Origin: Mycobacterium fragae
GTDB lineage: Bacteria; Actinomycetota; Actinomycetes; Mycobacteriales; Mycobacteriaceae
Direction: 5' to 3'
DNA length: 64,000 nt
Assembly (NCBI RefSeq): GCF_002102185.1
Contig: NZ_LQOW01000014.1
Location: 62,001 to 126,000, forward strand
Position numbers and translations under genes: made by a program
The notes under the pieces: generated by a model
The model's database searches: none
Told to the model about the DNA's origin: nothing
The model's input: the letters and a program-made list of their open reading frames with translations, nothing else
Part shown: positions 37,083 to 45,080 of the stretch, piece by piece
Numbering within the stretch: the stretch's first letter is position 1
Layout: every line of letters begins with the position of its first letter

Positions 37083-38659
37083 GCACGCCCAGCGTCGAGT
37101 ACGTCCTGATCTCCCCGATGCTGATCGTGTTCGGGGCCGCGGTGATCGGCGTGCTGCTGGAGGCGTTTTTGCCGCGGCGGTTCCGCTACGGCGCCCAGGT
37201 GACACTTGCGATTTGCGGACTGGTCGCCGCATTTGTTGCAGTTATCCTGGTGGCCAAGAAGATTCCGGCGGCCGGTAACACGGCGGTACTGCGGGGGCTT
37301 GCCATCGATCGCCCGGCGTTGCTGCTGCAGGCCACCATCGTGCTGGTCTCGGTGATGGCGATCATCTTCATCGCGGAACGCCGCGGCGGCGAGGATTCCG
37401 GCGCCGGTCCGGGCGCTGCCACGGCCATTGCTCCCGGGCTGGATTCGTTTACCCCGCAGGCGTCTGCCGTGCCAGACAGCGTGGCCGAGCGTCAGGCGAT
37501 CCGCGCCGGTGTAAGACAGACCGAGGTCTTCCCCCTGACGATGCTGGCCGTCGGCGGCATGTTGGTGTTTCCGGCTGCAAACGACCTGTTGACGATGTTC
37601 GTCGCACTGGAAGTCCTGTCGCTGCCGCTTTACCTCTTGTGTGGACTGGCCCGGCACCGCCGGCTCCTGTCACAGGAAGCATCACTGAAATACTTTCTGC
37701 TGGGCGCATTCTCGTCGGCGTTTTTCCTTTACGGTGTGGCGCTGCTCTACGGCGCCACAGGCACGCTGGCGCTGGCCGGCATTGCCGACGCGCTCAAGGC
37801 GCACCCCAACGACTCGCTGGCGCTGACCGGTGTTGCGCTGCTGGCGGTCGGCCTGCTGTTCAAGGTCGGCGCGGTGCCGTTCCATTCCTGGATTCCCGAC
37901 GTCTACCAGGGCGCGCCGACTCCGGTCACCGGGTTCATGGCCGCGGCCACCAAGGTCGCCGCGTTCGGTGCGCTGCTGCGGGTGGTGTATGTGGCGCTGC
38001 CGCCGCTACATGACCAGTGGCGGCCGGTGGTGTGGGCGATCTCAATTCTGACCATGGTGGTCGGCACCATCACCGCGGTGAATCAGATTGACGTCAAACG
38101 GCTGCTGGCGTACTCGTCGGTCGCGCATGTGGGTTTCATCCTCACCGGCGTGATCGCAGACATCCCGGCGGGTGTCTCGTCGACGATGTTCTATCTGGTC
38201 GCCTACAGCTTCAGCACGGTGGGCGCGTTCGCGGTCGTTGGCCTGGTCCGCAATGCCGACGGCGACGAAGACGCCGACATGTCCCGCTGGGCCGGGCTGG
38301 GCCAGCGTTATCCTGTTGTGGGCCTGTTGTTTTCCATGTTCCTGCTGGCGTTCGCCGGGATACCGTTGACCAGCGGGTTCGTCAGCAAGTTCGCGGTGTT
38401 CGGAGCGGCGGCCAAGGGAGGCGCGGTGCCGCTGGTCATCATCGGTGTGATCGCCAGCGGGGTGGCGGCGTACTTCTACGTCCGGGTGATCGTGTTGATG
38501 TTCTTCACCGAGCCGCCCACCGAGCAGGTGCACGTGGTGATGCCCAGCAACTGGAGCAAGGCGACGATCGCGGTGTGCGCGGCAGTCACCATCGGGCTGG
38601 GCGTCTTCCCGCAGCCGCTGCTCGATCTGGTCAACCAGGCTGCCCAACTGGTCAGGTGA
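37079..38659 (+). CDS. nuoN: NADH-quinone oxidoreductase subunit N
   Basis: A 526-residue antiporter-like proton pump. FVALEVLSLPLYLLCGLARH near 174 has the channel Glu, LLFKVGAVPFHSWIPDVYQ near 260 the Lys and HSWIPD block, and RLLAYSSVAHVGFILTG the mirror half. An inserted hydrophilic loop of about 45 residues near 102-145 (GGEDSGAGPGAATAIAPG) separates early helices. ATGA overlap with nuoM; the GTG of the enoyl-CoA hydratase overlaps its stop. Confidence 0.95.
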   Translation: MSTPSVEYVLISPMLIVFGAAVIGVLLEAFLPRRFRYGAQVTLAICGLVAAFVAVILVAKKIPAAGNTAVLRGLAIDRPALLLQATIVLVSVMAIIFIAERRGGEDSGAGPGAATAIAPGLDSFTPQASAVPDSVAERQAIRAGVRQTEVFPLTMLAVGGMLVFPAANDLLTMFVALEVLSLPLYLLCGLARHRRLLSQEASLKYFLLGAFSSAFFLYGVALLYGATGTLALAGIADALKAHPNDSLALTGVALLAVGLLFKVGAVPFHSWIPDVYQGAPTPVTGFMAAATKVAAFGALLRVVYVALPPLHDQWRPVVWAISILTMVVGTITAVNQIDVKRLLAYSSVAHVGFILTGVIADIPAGVSSTMFYLVAYSFSTVGAFAVVGLVRNADGDEDADMSRWAGLGQRYPVVGLLFSMFLLAFAGIPLTSGFVSKFAVFGAAAKGGAVPLVIIGVIASGVAAYFYVRVIVLMFFTEPPTEQVHVVMPSNWSKATIAVCAAVTIGLGVFPQPLLDLVNQAAQLVR

Positions 38660-39438
38660 GCACGGTGCTCGTTCTCACCGACGACACCGGCCCGGTGCGC
38701 GTACTGACCATGAACCGCCCTGAAGCGCGGAACGCGTTGAACACCAACCTGATCGAGCCGCTCTACACGGCGCTGGATGAGGCCGACGCCGACCCGTCGG
38801 TGCGAGCGGTGGTGCTCACCGGGGCCGATCCGGCGTTCTGCGCCGGGATCGATCTGAAGCAGGCGGCGCGCGAGGGCTCGGCATACTTCGAGCGCTTCCG
38901 GTCGCGCAGCTGCATCACCCGGGTGGCCGAGATGGCCACACCGGTCGTCGGCGCGGTCAACGGCCCCGTATTCACCGGCGGTTTGGAGATGGCGCTGGGC
39001 TGCGACTTCCTGATCGCCTCGGAGCGCGCCGTTTTCGCCGATACCCATGCCCGAGTTGGCATCCTGCCCGCCGGCGGGATGACGGCCCGGCTGCCCCAGC
39101 TGGTCGGCGCGGCCATGGCGCGGCGGCTGTCGATGACCGGCGAAGTCATCGACGCCGCGCGTGCCGAGCGGATCGGGTTGGTGACCGAGGTGGTGGCGCA
39201 CGACCGGCTACTGCCGCAGGCCGTGGAGCTGGCCGGCCAGATCGCCGAGGTGCCGGCGCCAACCATGGCTGCTCTCAAGGAAATCTACGTCACCGGGTCG
39301 GCGGCCGTCACCGATCCGGCGCTCGTCGCCGAGCAGGCCATCGCCGGCGCACAGCAGCTAGATCGCGATGGTCTCGGCGCCCGCTACGCCGAAGTCAGTG
39401 AACGCAACCGGCGCCAGATCCGCCGTCAACCCACGTAA
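38656..39438 (+). CDS. Enoyl-CoA hydratase/isomerase coupled to the nuo operon
   Basis: A 260-residue crotonase-fold protein. FCAGIDLKQAA near 63-73 is the first oxyanion-hole block and VNGPVFTGGLEMALGCDFLIAS near 98-119 holds the second; the usual catalytic Glu pair (Glu144/Glu164 in rat) is not complete, with THARVGILPAGGMTARLPQL at the second position lacking a Glu, so hydration may be weak or the chemistry different. The GTG start at 38656 overlaps the nuoN stop (GTGA), making it the fifteenth gene of the operon. Confidence 0.88.
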   Translation: MSTVLVLTDDTGPVRVLTMNRPEARNALNTNLIEPLYTALDEADADPSVRAVVLTGADPAFCAGIDLKQAAREGSAYFERFRSRSCITRVAEMATPVVGAVNGPVFTGGLEMALGCDFLIASERAVFADTHARVGILPAGGMTARLPQLVGAAMARRLSMTGEVIDAARAERIGLVTEVVAHDRLLPQAVELAGQIAEVPAPTMAALKEIYVTGSAAVTDPALVAEQAIAGAQQLDRDGLGARYAEVSERNRRQIRRQPT

Positions 39439-39615
39439 TTCCCGCTCGGCGCGTCGCTCCACCAACAGCGAGAGGAACCCGCGTATCCGGCTGCGCCGGA
39501 ACGGGGCATACGCGTTCCGCACCGCAGCGGCAATATGATCCGGGGGAAGCGCCGCGTACTTGTCGGCGAGGCGGCGCTCGATGTCTACCAGCAGGGCCCG
39601 TTCCTCATACGGCAT
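39358..39615 (-). CDS. Small three-helix-bundle-type protein
   Basis: An 85-residue protein, MPYEERALLVDIERRLADKY onward, with amphipathic helices (DHIAAAVRNAYAPFRRSRIRGFL, LLVERRAERELRGL) resembling the small three-helix-bundle dimerisation proteins common in mycobacteria. The function is unknown. Its last 81 bases run antisense to the end of the enoyl-CoA hydratase gene. A perfect palindrome sits 11 bases upstream of its ATG, so its expression is probably regulated. Confidence 0.6.
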   Translation of the reverse strand: MPYEERALLVDIERRLADKYAALPPDHIAAAVRNAYAPFRRSRIRGFLSLLVERRAERELRGLTADLAPVAFTDFGVAGAETIAI

Positions 39616-39625
39616 TGCGATAGCC

Positions 39626-39639
39626 TTACCAACTGGTAA
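39626..39639. promoter_or_regulatory. Perfect palindrome upstream of the three-helix gene
   Basis: TTACCA-AC-TGGTAA, a perfect 6+2+6 palindrome in the 44-bp gap between the minus-strand membrane-protein stop and the three-helix gene. A transcription-factor operator is likely; the factor is unknown. Confidence 0.5.
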
Positions 39640-39659
39640 ACGCCGGTCAACATTTTTGA

Positions 39660-40124
39660 TCAGCGTGGAAGATTCTCGTCGCGCAGGAACGGCCGGGTGG
39701 CCAACAGATAGATCGCGAACACCGCCAGGGGCGCAACTAGCGGTATCCACGCCAATTGCAGCGGAAACGCCGTGGCGACCAAGCCGGCGAAGGCAAACCC
39801 CACGGCGCCGATCATCGTCGTTCCGCTGAGACCGTCGAGACCCGTGCCGCTACTGGCTGCATGCCGCAGCACCAGGTAGCCGCACGCGGCCAGTCCGGAG
39901 GCCGCGGCCTGGGTGGCAGCGGGATCCGAGAGCGCCAGCGCAGCCACGGTCAGCAGCACCGCAAGCGTGGCCACCGGGCGAGACACCGTTCCGCCTGCGA
40001 CGGCCGCGATTGCCAACAGTGCCCCGGTGAAGGCCAATCCGTGCGATCCGATCCCGGCGACCGCCACCATCAGTAGCCCGCACACCGTCGACAAGATGCC
40101 GGCGACCTGGGTACCGAGCGTCAT
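39660..40124 (-). CDS. Small membrane protein, Rv3162c-like
   Basis: A 154-residue protein with about four to five transmembrane helices (VAGILSTVCGLLMVAVAGIG, LAFTGALLAIAAVAGGTV, PVATLAVLLTVAALALS, AWIPLVAPLAVFAIYLLA). No enzymatic motif is visible. The ATG at 40124 overlaps the stop of the DUF58 gene, and it is last in a five-gene leftward operon with MoxR, matching the M. tuberculosis Rv3162c position from memory. Confidence 0.75.
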   Translation of the reverse strand: MTLGTQVAGILSTVCGLLMVAVAGIGSHGLAFTGALLAIAAVAGGTVSRPVATLAVLLTVAALALSDPAATQAAASGLAACGYLVLRHAASSGTGLDGLSGTTMIGAVGFAFAGLVATAFPLQLAWIPLVAPLAVFAIYLLATRPFLRDENLPR

Positions 40125-41377
40125 GATCGGCGTCCCCGCACGGGGCGGCGGCGATCGGGCATCGCACGCATCGATTGCTCCAGGGTGCGATCCTCGTGCC
40201 AGGCCACCACGTCGACACCGGTGGTGGCCATGTCGCGGTACATGGCGGACCGCTGCAGCGCCCACATCCGGTCGACCAGGGGATCCTGCCGATCGCTGAA
40301 CGGGGAGCCTTGCAGAACATCGACCGCCACCACGACGTGACCGCGTTTGCGTAAGTTGATCAGTGCCAGCGCGAACTCCGTGTCCAGCAGCGTGGAGAAC
40401 GCGACGACGATCGCGCCCGGCGGAACGGCGGCGCGCGGCGCCAATGTCCCAGTGGTGGTTTCGAATTCGTCACCGGCGCCGAGCACGGTATCGAGTACCC
40501 GGTAGAACTGCCGCTGCCCGATGTCGGCGCCCAGCCACCGCGGCCGTCGGCCGCCGAGCGCGACGATGCCGGCCCGATCACCGTTGCGCAGCGCGGTCTG
40601 CACCACTTGCGCAGCGCCGCGCACCGTTCGCTCAGTGGAGTCCGTCGCCGGGCCCGCGGGCTGCGGATAGTTGTCGATGAGCACCACCACGTCAGCGGAC
40701 CGGTCGGTCAACCGCTGCGTCACGTGCAGGCGGCCGCGGCGAGCGCTCACCGGCCAGTTGATGCTGCGCAGTTGGTCGCCGGGTACGTACGTACGGATGT
40801 CGGCGTACTCGACGCCGCTGCCGATGTGCCGGGTGAGGTGAGTGCCCAGTCGGTCGAGCAGCTCGGTCTGCGGTGTCGACGTGGCTTGCGGAGGTGTCAG
40901 CGGAAATACGGTGACGTCGGCCGAGTCGACGGTTCCGGTGCCCGCGAGCAGTCCGCCATGCGCGACCACCTCGACCGTGGCGCGGATCGGATAGCGGCCC
41001 CACCGTTCGGCTGAGGTGACCACGGTTTGGCGCTGTCTGGAGGTGCGCTCCACAACGTCGAGTGACATCCCTTCGATTGCCGACACCGTGAGTTTTGCTG
41101 CAACACCGGGGTTTTCCGTCGTGGTCCATACGGTCAGCTGGACTTGCTCGGTTTCAAAGCATCGTTGAGAGCCGGGCTCCGCGTGCACCTTGACCTTGGG
41201 CAGCGGGCGCTGCCAGCTGATCGAACACAGCACACCGAGTAGGGGCGCCGCGAACGCGATCAGCTGCCAGGATGATCGGATAAACGCGGCGGCCAACGCC
41301 ACCGCGGCACAGGTTGCTATTGCACGCGTCAACGCCGATGCGCGCCAATGCAGGTCGGGTTCGCAGGTCTCGATCAC
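40121..41377 (-). CDS. DUF58 protein (von Willebrand-like), partner of MoxR
   Basis: A 418-residue protein with two N-terminal transmembrane helices (ATCAAVALAAAFI, LIAFAAPLLGVLCSI), an immunoglobulin-like middle and the DUF58 core YADIRTYVPGDQLRSINWPV near 190-210, followed by a vWA-like half with VVVLIDNYPQ. DUF58 proteins work with MoxR AAA+ ATPases in envelope stress or protein maturation. It starts 14 bp after the moxR stop. Corresponds to Rv3163c. Confidence 0.87.
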   Translation of the reverse strand: MIETCEPDLHWRASALTRAIATCAAVALAAAFIRSSWQLIAFAAPLLGVLCSISWQRPLPKVKVHAEPGSQRCFETEQVQLTVWTTTENPGVAAKLTVSAIEGMSLDVVERTSRQRQTVVTSAERWGRYPIRATVEVVAHGGLLAGTGTVDSADVTVFPLTPPQATSTPQTELLDRLGTHLTRHIGSGVEYADIRTYVPGDQLRSINWPVSARRGRLHVTQRLTDRSADVVVLIDNYPQPAGPATDSTERTVRGAAQVVQTALRNGDRAGIVALGGRRPRWLGADIGQRQFYRVLDTVLGAGDEFETTTGTLAPRAAVPPGAIVVAFSTLLDTEFALALINLRKRGHVVVAVDVLQGSPFSDRQDPLVDRMWALQRSAMYRDMATTGVDVVAWHEDRTLEQSMRAMPDRRRPVRGRRS

Positions 41378-41390
41378 ATCGATGCGTCGC

Positions 41391-42359
41391 TCACTCGGCG
41401 CCGCCCCGCATTCGTGGAACTGGCAAGCGCCGCAATAGTTCCTCGATGACGTCGGAGCCCTGGATCTTTCGGACCCACATCTCCGGACGCAACGTGATCC
41501 GGTGCGCCACAGCGGGCGTGGCGAGTGCCTTGATGTCTTCGGGTATCACATAGTCGCGGCCGACCAGCAGGGCACGGGCGCGGGCAAGCTGGACCAGATC
41601 GAGCTCCGCGCGGGGGCTGGCGCCGACGGCCACCTGCGGGTGGTGTCGAGTCGCGGCGGCCAGCGACACCACATAGTGCAGGACGTCCTGGTGCACACTG
41701 ACCTGTTCCACCGACTCACGCATGGCCAGCAGGTCGTGCGCGTCGACAACCTGACCCACCGTCGGCTCGGCCGACCCCCGGTCCAGGCGTCGGCGCAGCA
41801 TCGATGTCTCGTCCTGCTCGGAGAGGTAACGCAGTTCCAGCCGCACCGCGAACCGGTCCATCTGCGCCTCCGGCAACGGGTAGGTGCCTTCGTATTCGAT
41901 CGGGTTGTCCGTCGCCAGAACAATGAATGGTGTTGGCAACCGGTGGGTTTCGCCGTCAATACTCACCTGGTTCTCCGCCATCGCCTCCAACAACGCCGCC
42001 TGGGTCTTGGGCGGCGTCCGATTGATCTCGTCGGCGAGCAGCAGATTGGTGAAGATCGGCCCGGAGCGGAACTCGAAGCGGCCCGATTGCATGTCATAGA
42101 CGGTCGAGCCGAGCAGATCCGCGGGCAACAGGTCGGGCGTGAACTGCACGCGGGTGAAATCAAGCCCGAGCGCCGCGGCGAAGGAGCGGGCGATCAGCGT
42201 CTTGCCGAGGCCGGGCAGATCCTCGATGAGCACGTGCCCGCGAGCGAGCACGGTGGTGAGGATGAGGGTAAGCGCGGAACGCTTGCCGACCACGACGCGC
42301 TCGATTTCGTCGAGCACCGCCGTGCAGCGGGCAGTGGTTGTTGCCGCCGGCATAGTCAT
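41391..42359 (-). CDS. moxR3: MoxR-family AAA+ ATPase (MoxR3-like)
   Basis: A 322-residue AAA+ ATPase. Walker A is EDLPGLGKTLIA (Lys53), Walker B LLLADEINRTPPKTQAALLEAM near 108-129, sensor 1 FIVLATDNPIEYEGTYPLPEAQ near 146, and the arginine-finger/lid follows. MoxR proteins remodel client proteins together with vWA-domain partners, here the adjacent DUF58 protein. The gene order with Rv3162c-Rv3166c-like neighbours supports the moxR3 assignment. Confidence 0.9.
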   Translation of the reverse strand: MTMPAATTTARCTAVLDEIERVVVGKRSALTLILTTVLARGHVLIEDLPGLGKTLIARSFAAALGLDFTRVQFTPDLLPADLLGSTVYDMQSGRFEFRSGPIFTNLLLADEINRTPPKTQAALLEAMAENQVSIDGETHRLPTPFIVLATDNPIEYEGTYPLPEAQMDRFAVRLELRYLSEQDETSMLRRRLDRGSAEPTVGQVVDAHDLLAMRESVEQVSVHQDVLHYVVSLAAATRHHPQVAVGASPRAELDLVQLARARALLVGRDYVIPEDIKALATPAVAHRITLRPEMWVRKIQGSDVIEELLRRLPVPRMRGGAE

Positions 42360-42378
42360 GATCGAGTCATACCGTCAG

Positions 42379-42861
42379 TCACACCTGCTCCAGCCGTTCC
42401 AGAATTCGCTCGAGCGTCGCCCGGCCCGGTCCGGGCTCGCGCCCACCGGTCTGCGCGACGTTATTGGGATCGACCCATGCCCACAGTTCGGCGCCGAAAA
42501 GCATTCGCCCGGTGGCGTGAAACGCTACCGGGTCTTTGGATTGTTTTTGGCCGGTCGTGATCGCGAACCGCCGCGCCAACATTGGACGCAGATGGCGGTC
42601 CCAGTCTGATCGGGTGGATTCCGACCAGTGGATCATCGTCTCGGTTCGAGACAACCAGTTGCGCAGGGATTCCTCCAGGCCGTTCGGAGACACGGCCGGC
42701 GACGGCTCGGCGTCATGGCCGAGGTAGCGGCGCACGTTGATCAACGCGAACACCACCGCGGCACCCGCCACCCACAGCACGAGCCGGCGATCGTGTAGCG
42801 CCAACGCGGCCAGCTCGACGCTCACCACGACGCAAACACTCAGGACCACCAGCCTTTTCAT
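42379..42861 (-). CDS. Membrane-anchored hypothetical protein, Rv3165c-like
   Basis: A 160-residue protein with two N-terminal transmembrane helices (VVLSVCVVVSVELAALAL, LVLWVAGAAVVFALINV) and a cytosolic domain (NWLSRTETMIHWSESTRSDW through MLFGAELWAW). No named domain is recognised. It overlaps the upstream DUF4129-like gene by four bases and lies 19 bp before moxR, so it is a member of the MoxR operon. Confidence 0.8.
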   Translation of the reverse strand: MKRLVVLSVCVVVSVELAALALHDRRLVLWVAGAAVVFALINVRRYLGHDAEPSPAVSPNGLEESLRNWLSRTETMIHWSESTRSDWDRHLRPMLARRFAITTGQKQSKDPVAFHATGRMLFGAELWAWVDPNNVAQTGGREPGPGRATLERILERLEQV

Positions 42862-43853
42862 ACGGCGCTCCGCAATTCGGCGAGCACCAGCTGCAGCACC
42901 CGCACCGCCTTTTCGCGATGTCCCTCGTTCATCACATGCGGGCTGAACCTGGCCTCGGCGAACAAATTCACCAGCTGGCTGGCGTTATCGACATGCAGCG
43001 CATGGTGTTCGACGGCACGAGCGAGCACCTCCGTCGCGGTATCGAAGTCCTGCGGGACCGCCCCGGGAACATGCGCCAGTTCACGTTCCATCGCGGCATA
43101 ACAGGCGATGATCGCCTCCCGTGGTTCGCGGCTGAGGTCCCCGATTTCGGCCAGGCCGACTTCTGCTGCGCGCGCTAACGATTCGGAGGCCCCGGGGGCC
43201 GGAGGCGGTACAAACGGTCCGGCGGAGACGGCGTGCGGTGGCGCGACGCGCCGACGGCGGAGGGCGACGATCGCACCTGTGACGATCAGCACCGCCAATG
43301 CCACCGCGCTCGCGATCAGGTATCCCAGCACGTCGCCCTCTCCCCCTGCAGCGGGCGGCCCGGGCGGTGAGGGGACGGTGCTCGGGGGGGTCGGCGCGGG
43401 TGATTCCGGTGTCGGCGCACCCTGCCTGATTCCGTGCTGCACAACCAGGCCCGCGAGCAACCACACCATCAGCAGCCACGCGACGAGGACTGCCGTGCCG
43501 ATCAGCAGCACCCGCCAACCCGGTCGGCCCGAGCCCGCACCGCCGGAAAACCTGTCGGGTAGGCCGCCGGCGCTGCCTGCTCGCGTACGTGGATCACTCA
43601 GTCGGGCGATGAGCGCGACGGCGACGATCACCAGTGACACGCCTAGCAGCACGACAACGTAGACGAGCGACCCCGGGTTGTCCGGCGGTTTTTGAGGTGT
43701 CGCGCGCGGGGCGCCCGGGATATAGCCGCGCAGGGACGCGGCCAGCAGGATCAACAGCACGATCACGACGACCACGCGGCCCGTCGCCCTATCAAACATT
43801 GGCACACCACTCGACCGGTTGCCTGCCGCTGTTGCGGCACGTCGTTTGCTCAT
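42858..43853 (-). CDS. DUF4129-type membrane protein, Rv3166c-like
   Basis: A 331-residue protein with three to four transmembrane helices (VVVVIVLLILLAASL, LVYVVVLLGVSLVIVAVAL, LLIGTAVLVAWLLMVWLLAGLV without its flanks, LIASAVALAVLIVTGAIVAL), a Pro-rich spacer near 142-160, and a C-terminal cytosolic DUF4129-like segment (EAIIACYAAMERELA, DTATEVLARAVE, LFAEARFSPHVM). DUF4129 domains accompany MoxR/DUF58 and transglutaminase proteins. It is the first gene of the operon. Confidence 0.82.
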   Translation of the reverse strand: MSKRRAATAAGNRSSGVPMFDRATGRVVVVIVLLILLAASLRGYIPGAPRATPQKPPDNPGSLVYVVVLLGVSLVIVAVALIARLSDPRTRAGSAGGLPDRFSGGAGSGRPGWRVLLIGTAVLVAWLLMVWLLAGLVVQHGIRQGAPTPESPAPTPPSTVPSPPGPPAAGGEGDVLGYLIASAVALAVLIVTGAIVALRRRRVAPPHAVSAGPFVPPPAPGASESLARAAEVGLAEIGDLSREPREAIIACYAAMERELAHVPGAVPQDFDTATEVLARAVEHHALHVDNASQLVNLFAEARFSPHVMNEGHREKAVRVLQLVLAELRSAV

Positions 43854-43914
43854 CCTGGCACGTCGGCCGCCTGTGCTGCCACCAATCGCGGCATCTAGGC
43901 CCGCCGCACCACGG

Positions 43915-44373
43915 TCAGCCGCGCTCAGCGATCTCGGCGAGCCGATCCAGCGAAGCCCGCAGCCTCTCCGGCGTCGTGCGTCGCGCGCGCGGAAGGCGAT
44001 TCTTGTCCGTCAAGCGCGACCAGTCGTAGGTATGGGTAACCCGGGTGAGGGTTTCGCCCAGCGGCTCGAGTTCCCAGCGCCAAAGATGCCCGGGCGGTCG
44101 CCGACCAGGCTCCGACGGGAGCCAAGCGATACAACGGGCTTCCTCGAACTCCACGACGTGGTTCTCGCGAATGCTGCCGCCGGTCAGCGTCATGATGAAC
44201 ACGTCCCCGACGCCCCGAACACGTTGTCCCGCTTTCGCTTCGGCGAGGTTGTCGTTGCCATCCCACCGCGGCTGTTGCGACGGATCGGCGATCAGCTCGA
44301 AAATGCGGTCCACGCTCGCCGCGATCTCGCGGGTCGCGCTCACCACCCGAGGAACGTCGGTGTCGTCGGCCAT
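43915..44373 (-). CDS. SRPBCC (polyketide cyclase/dehydrase-like) protein
   Basis: A 152-residue START/Bet v1-like hydrophobic-ligand-binding protein: REIAASVDRIFELIADPSQQ and PRWDGND at the start, central strands ENHVVEFEEARCIAWLPS, and LTRVTHTYDWS before the long C-terminal helix ERLRASLDRLAEIAER. The ligand is unknown. Its ATG overlaps the stop of the upstream FMN-fold gene by one base. Confidence 0.82.
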   Translation of the reverse strand: MADDTDVPRVVSATREIAASVDRIFELIADPSQQPRWDGNDNLAEAKAGQRVRGVGDVFIMTLTGGSIRENHVVEFEEARCIAWLPSEPGRRPPGHLWRWELEPLGETLTRVTHTYDWSRLTDKNRLPRARRTTPERLRASLDRLAEIAERG

Positions 44374-45026
44374 CAGGGTCGACGATAAGGCTCGAGATAG
44401 GGCGGCAGCGGAACAGCGGGGTTCAGGTCGTCGGCAGGCTCGGGCGCGGCGGCGGCCAGGGTCAGCGGCACCACCCCAGCCCAGTGCGGCAGCGCGATGT
44501 CGTCTTGGTCGTCGACAGGTCCGCCCACACGCACCTTCGCGGACACCTCGACGAGATCGACCGCGAGCACGGCGGTGGCCGCGAGTTCGCGAGAATTCGG
44601 CGGTCTGCTGTCAGCGGAGCGGCCGGACGCGATGTGATCGAGCAGCGCGTCCAGCGCGCGCAGTTTCTCCCGCCGATCCTGGACCAGACGCGCGGTGCCC
44701 AGCACGACCACCGATCGGTACTGCAGAGAGTGGCGCAGCGCCGCGCGGGCCAGCACCAGGCCGTCGACCAGGGTGACGGTGACGCAAACCGGCAGCCCAT
44801 CCGATGACGCCGCCAGCATCGGCCCACTGCCGGTGGATCCGTGCAAATAGAGCGTTTCCCCTCGGCGGGCGTGCGTGGTCGGGAGCACCACCGGGCGACC
44901 CGCATTGAGATAACCGACGTGACAAATCAACGCCTCGTCGAGGATGCCGTGCACGGTTGCGCGGTCATAGCGGGCGCGCTCGCGATACCGGGTGGGCGTG
45001 GTCTGCGGCGTCGGTAGGTAGGACAA
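44373..45026 (-). CDS. FMN-binding split-barrel (pyridoxamine-phosphate-oxidase-like) protein
   Basis: A 217-residue flavin-nucleotide-binding protein: RARYDRATVHGILDEALICHVGYL, PVVLPTTHARRGETLYLHGS near 50-70 and LRHSLQYRSVVVLGTARLVQD near 98. I chose the TTG at 45026 because GGGAGG (45038-45033) lies six bases upstream; the longer frame runs through the intergenic region. It is divergent from a MocR regulator, the standard arrangement for MocR-controlled PLP or flavin-fold genes, so a link to vitamin B6 metabolism is likely. Confidence 0.8.
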   Translation of the reverse strand: MSYLPTPQTTPTRYRERARYDRATVHGILDEALICHVGYLNAGRPVVLPTTHARRGETLYLHGSTGSGPMLAASSDGLPVCVTVTLVDGLVLARAALRHSLQYRSVVVLGTARLVQDRREKLRALDALLDHIASGRSADSRPPNSRELAATAVLAVDLVEVSAKVRVGGPVDDQDDIALPHWAGVVPLTLAAAAPEPADDLNPAVPLPPYLEPYRRP

Positions 45027-45048
45027 CGGTTGCCTCCCACTTTGTAAT

Positions 45049-45080
45049 AGTACATACTGTAATCCGTGCCAGTACAATAC
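45049..45080. promoter_or_regulatory. Direct repeats and leaderless promoter of the MocR gene
   Basis: AGTACATAC (45049-45057) and AGTACAATAC (45071-45080) are direct repeats starting 22 bp apart, two helical turns, fitting the tandem sites of dimeric MocR regulators. TACTGT (45055-45060) is a -10 five bases before the GTG at 45066, implying a leaderless transcript, with the second repeat inside the first codons. Confidence 0.55.
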
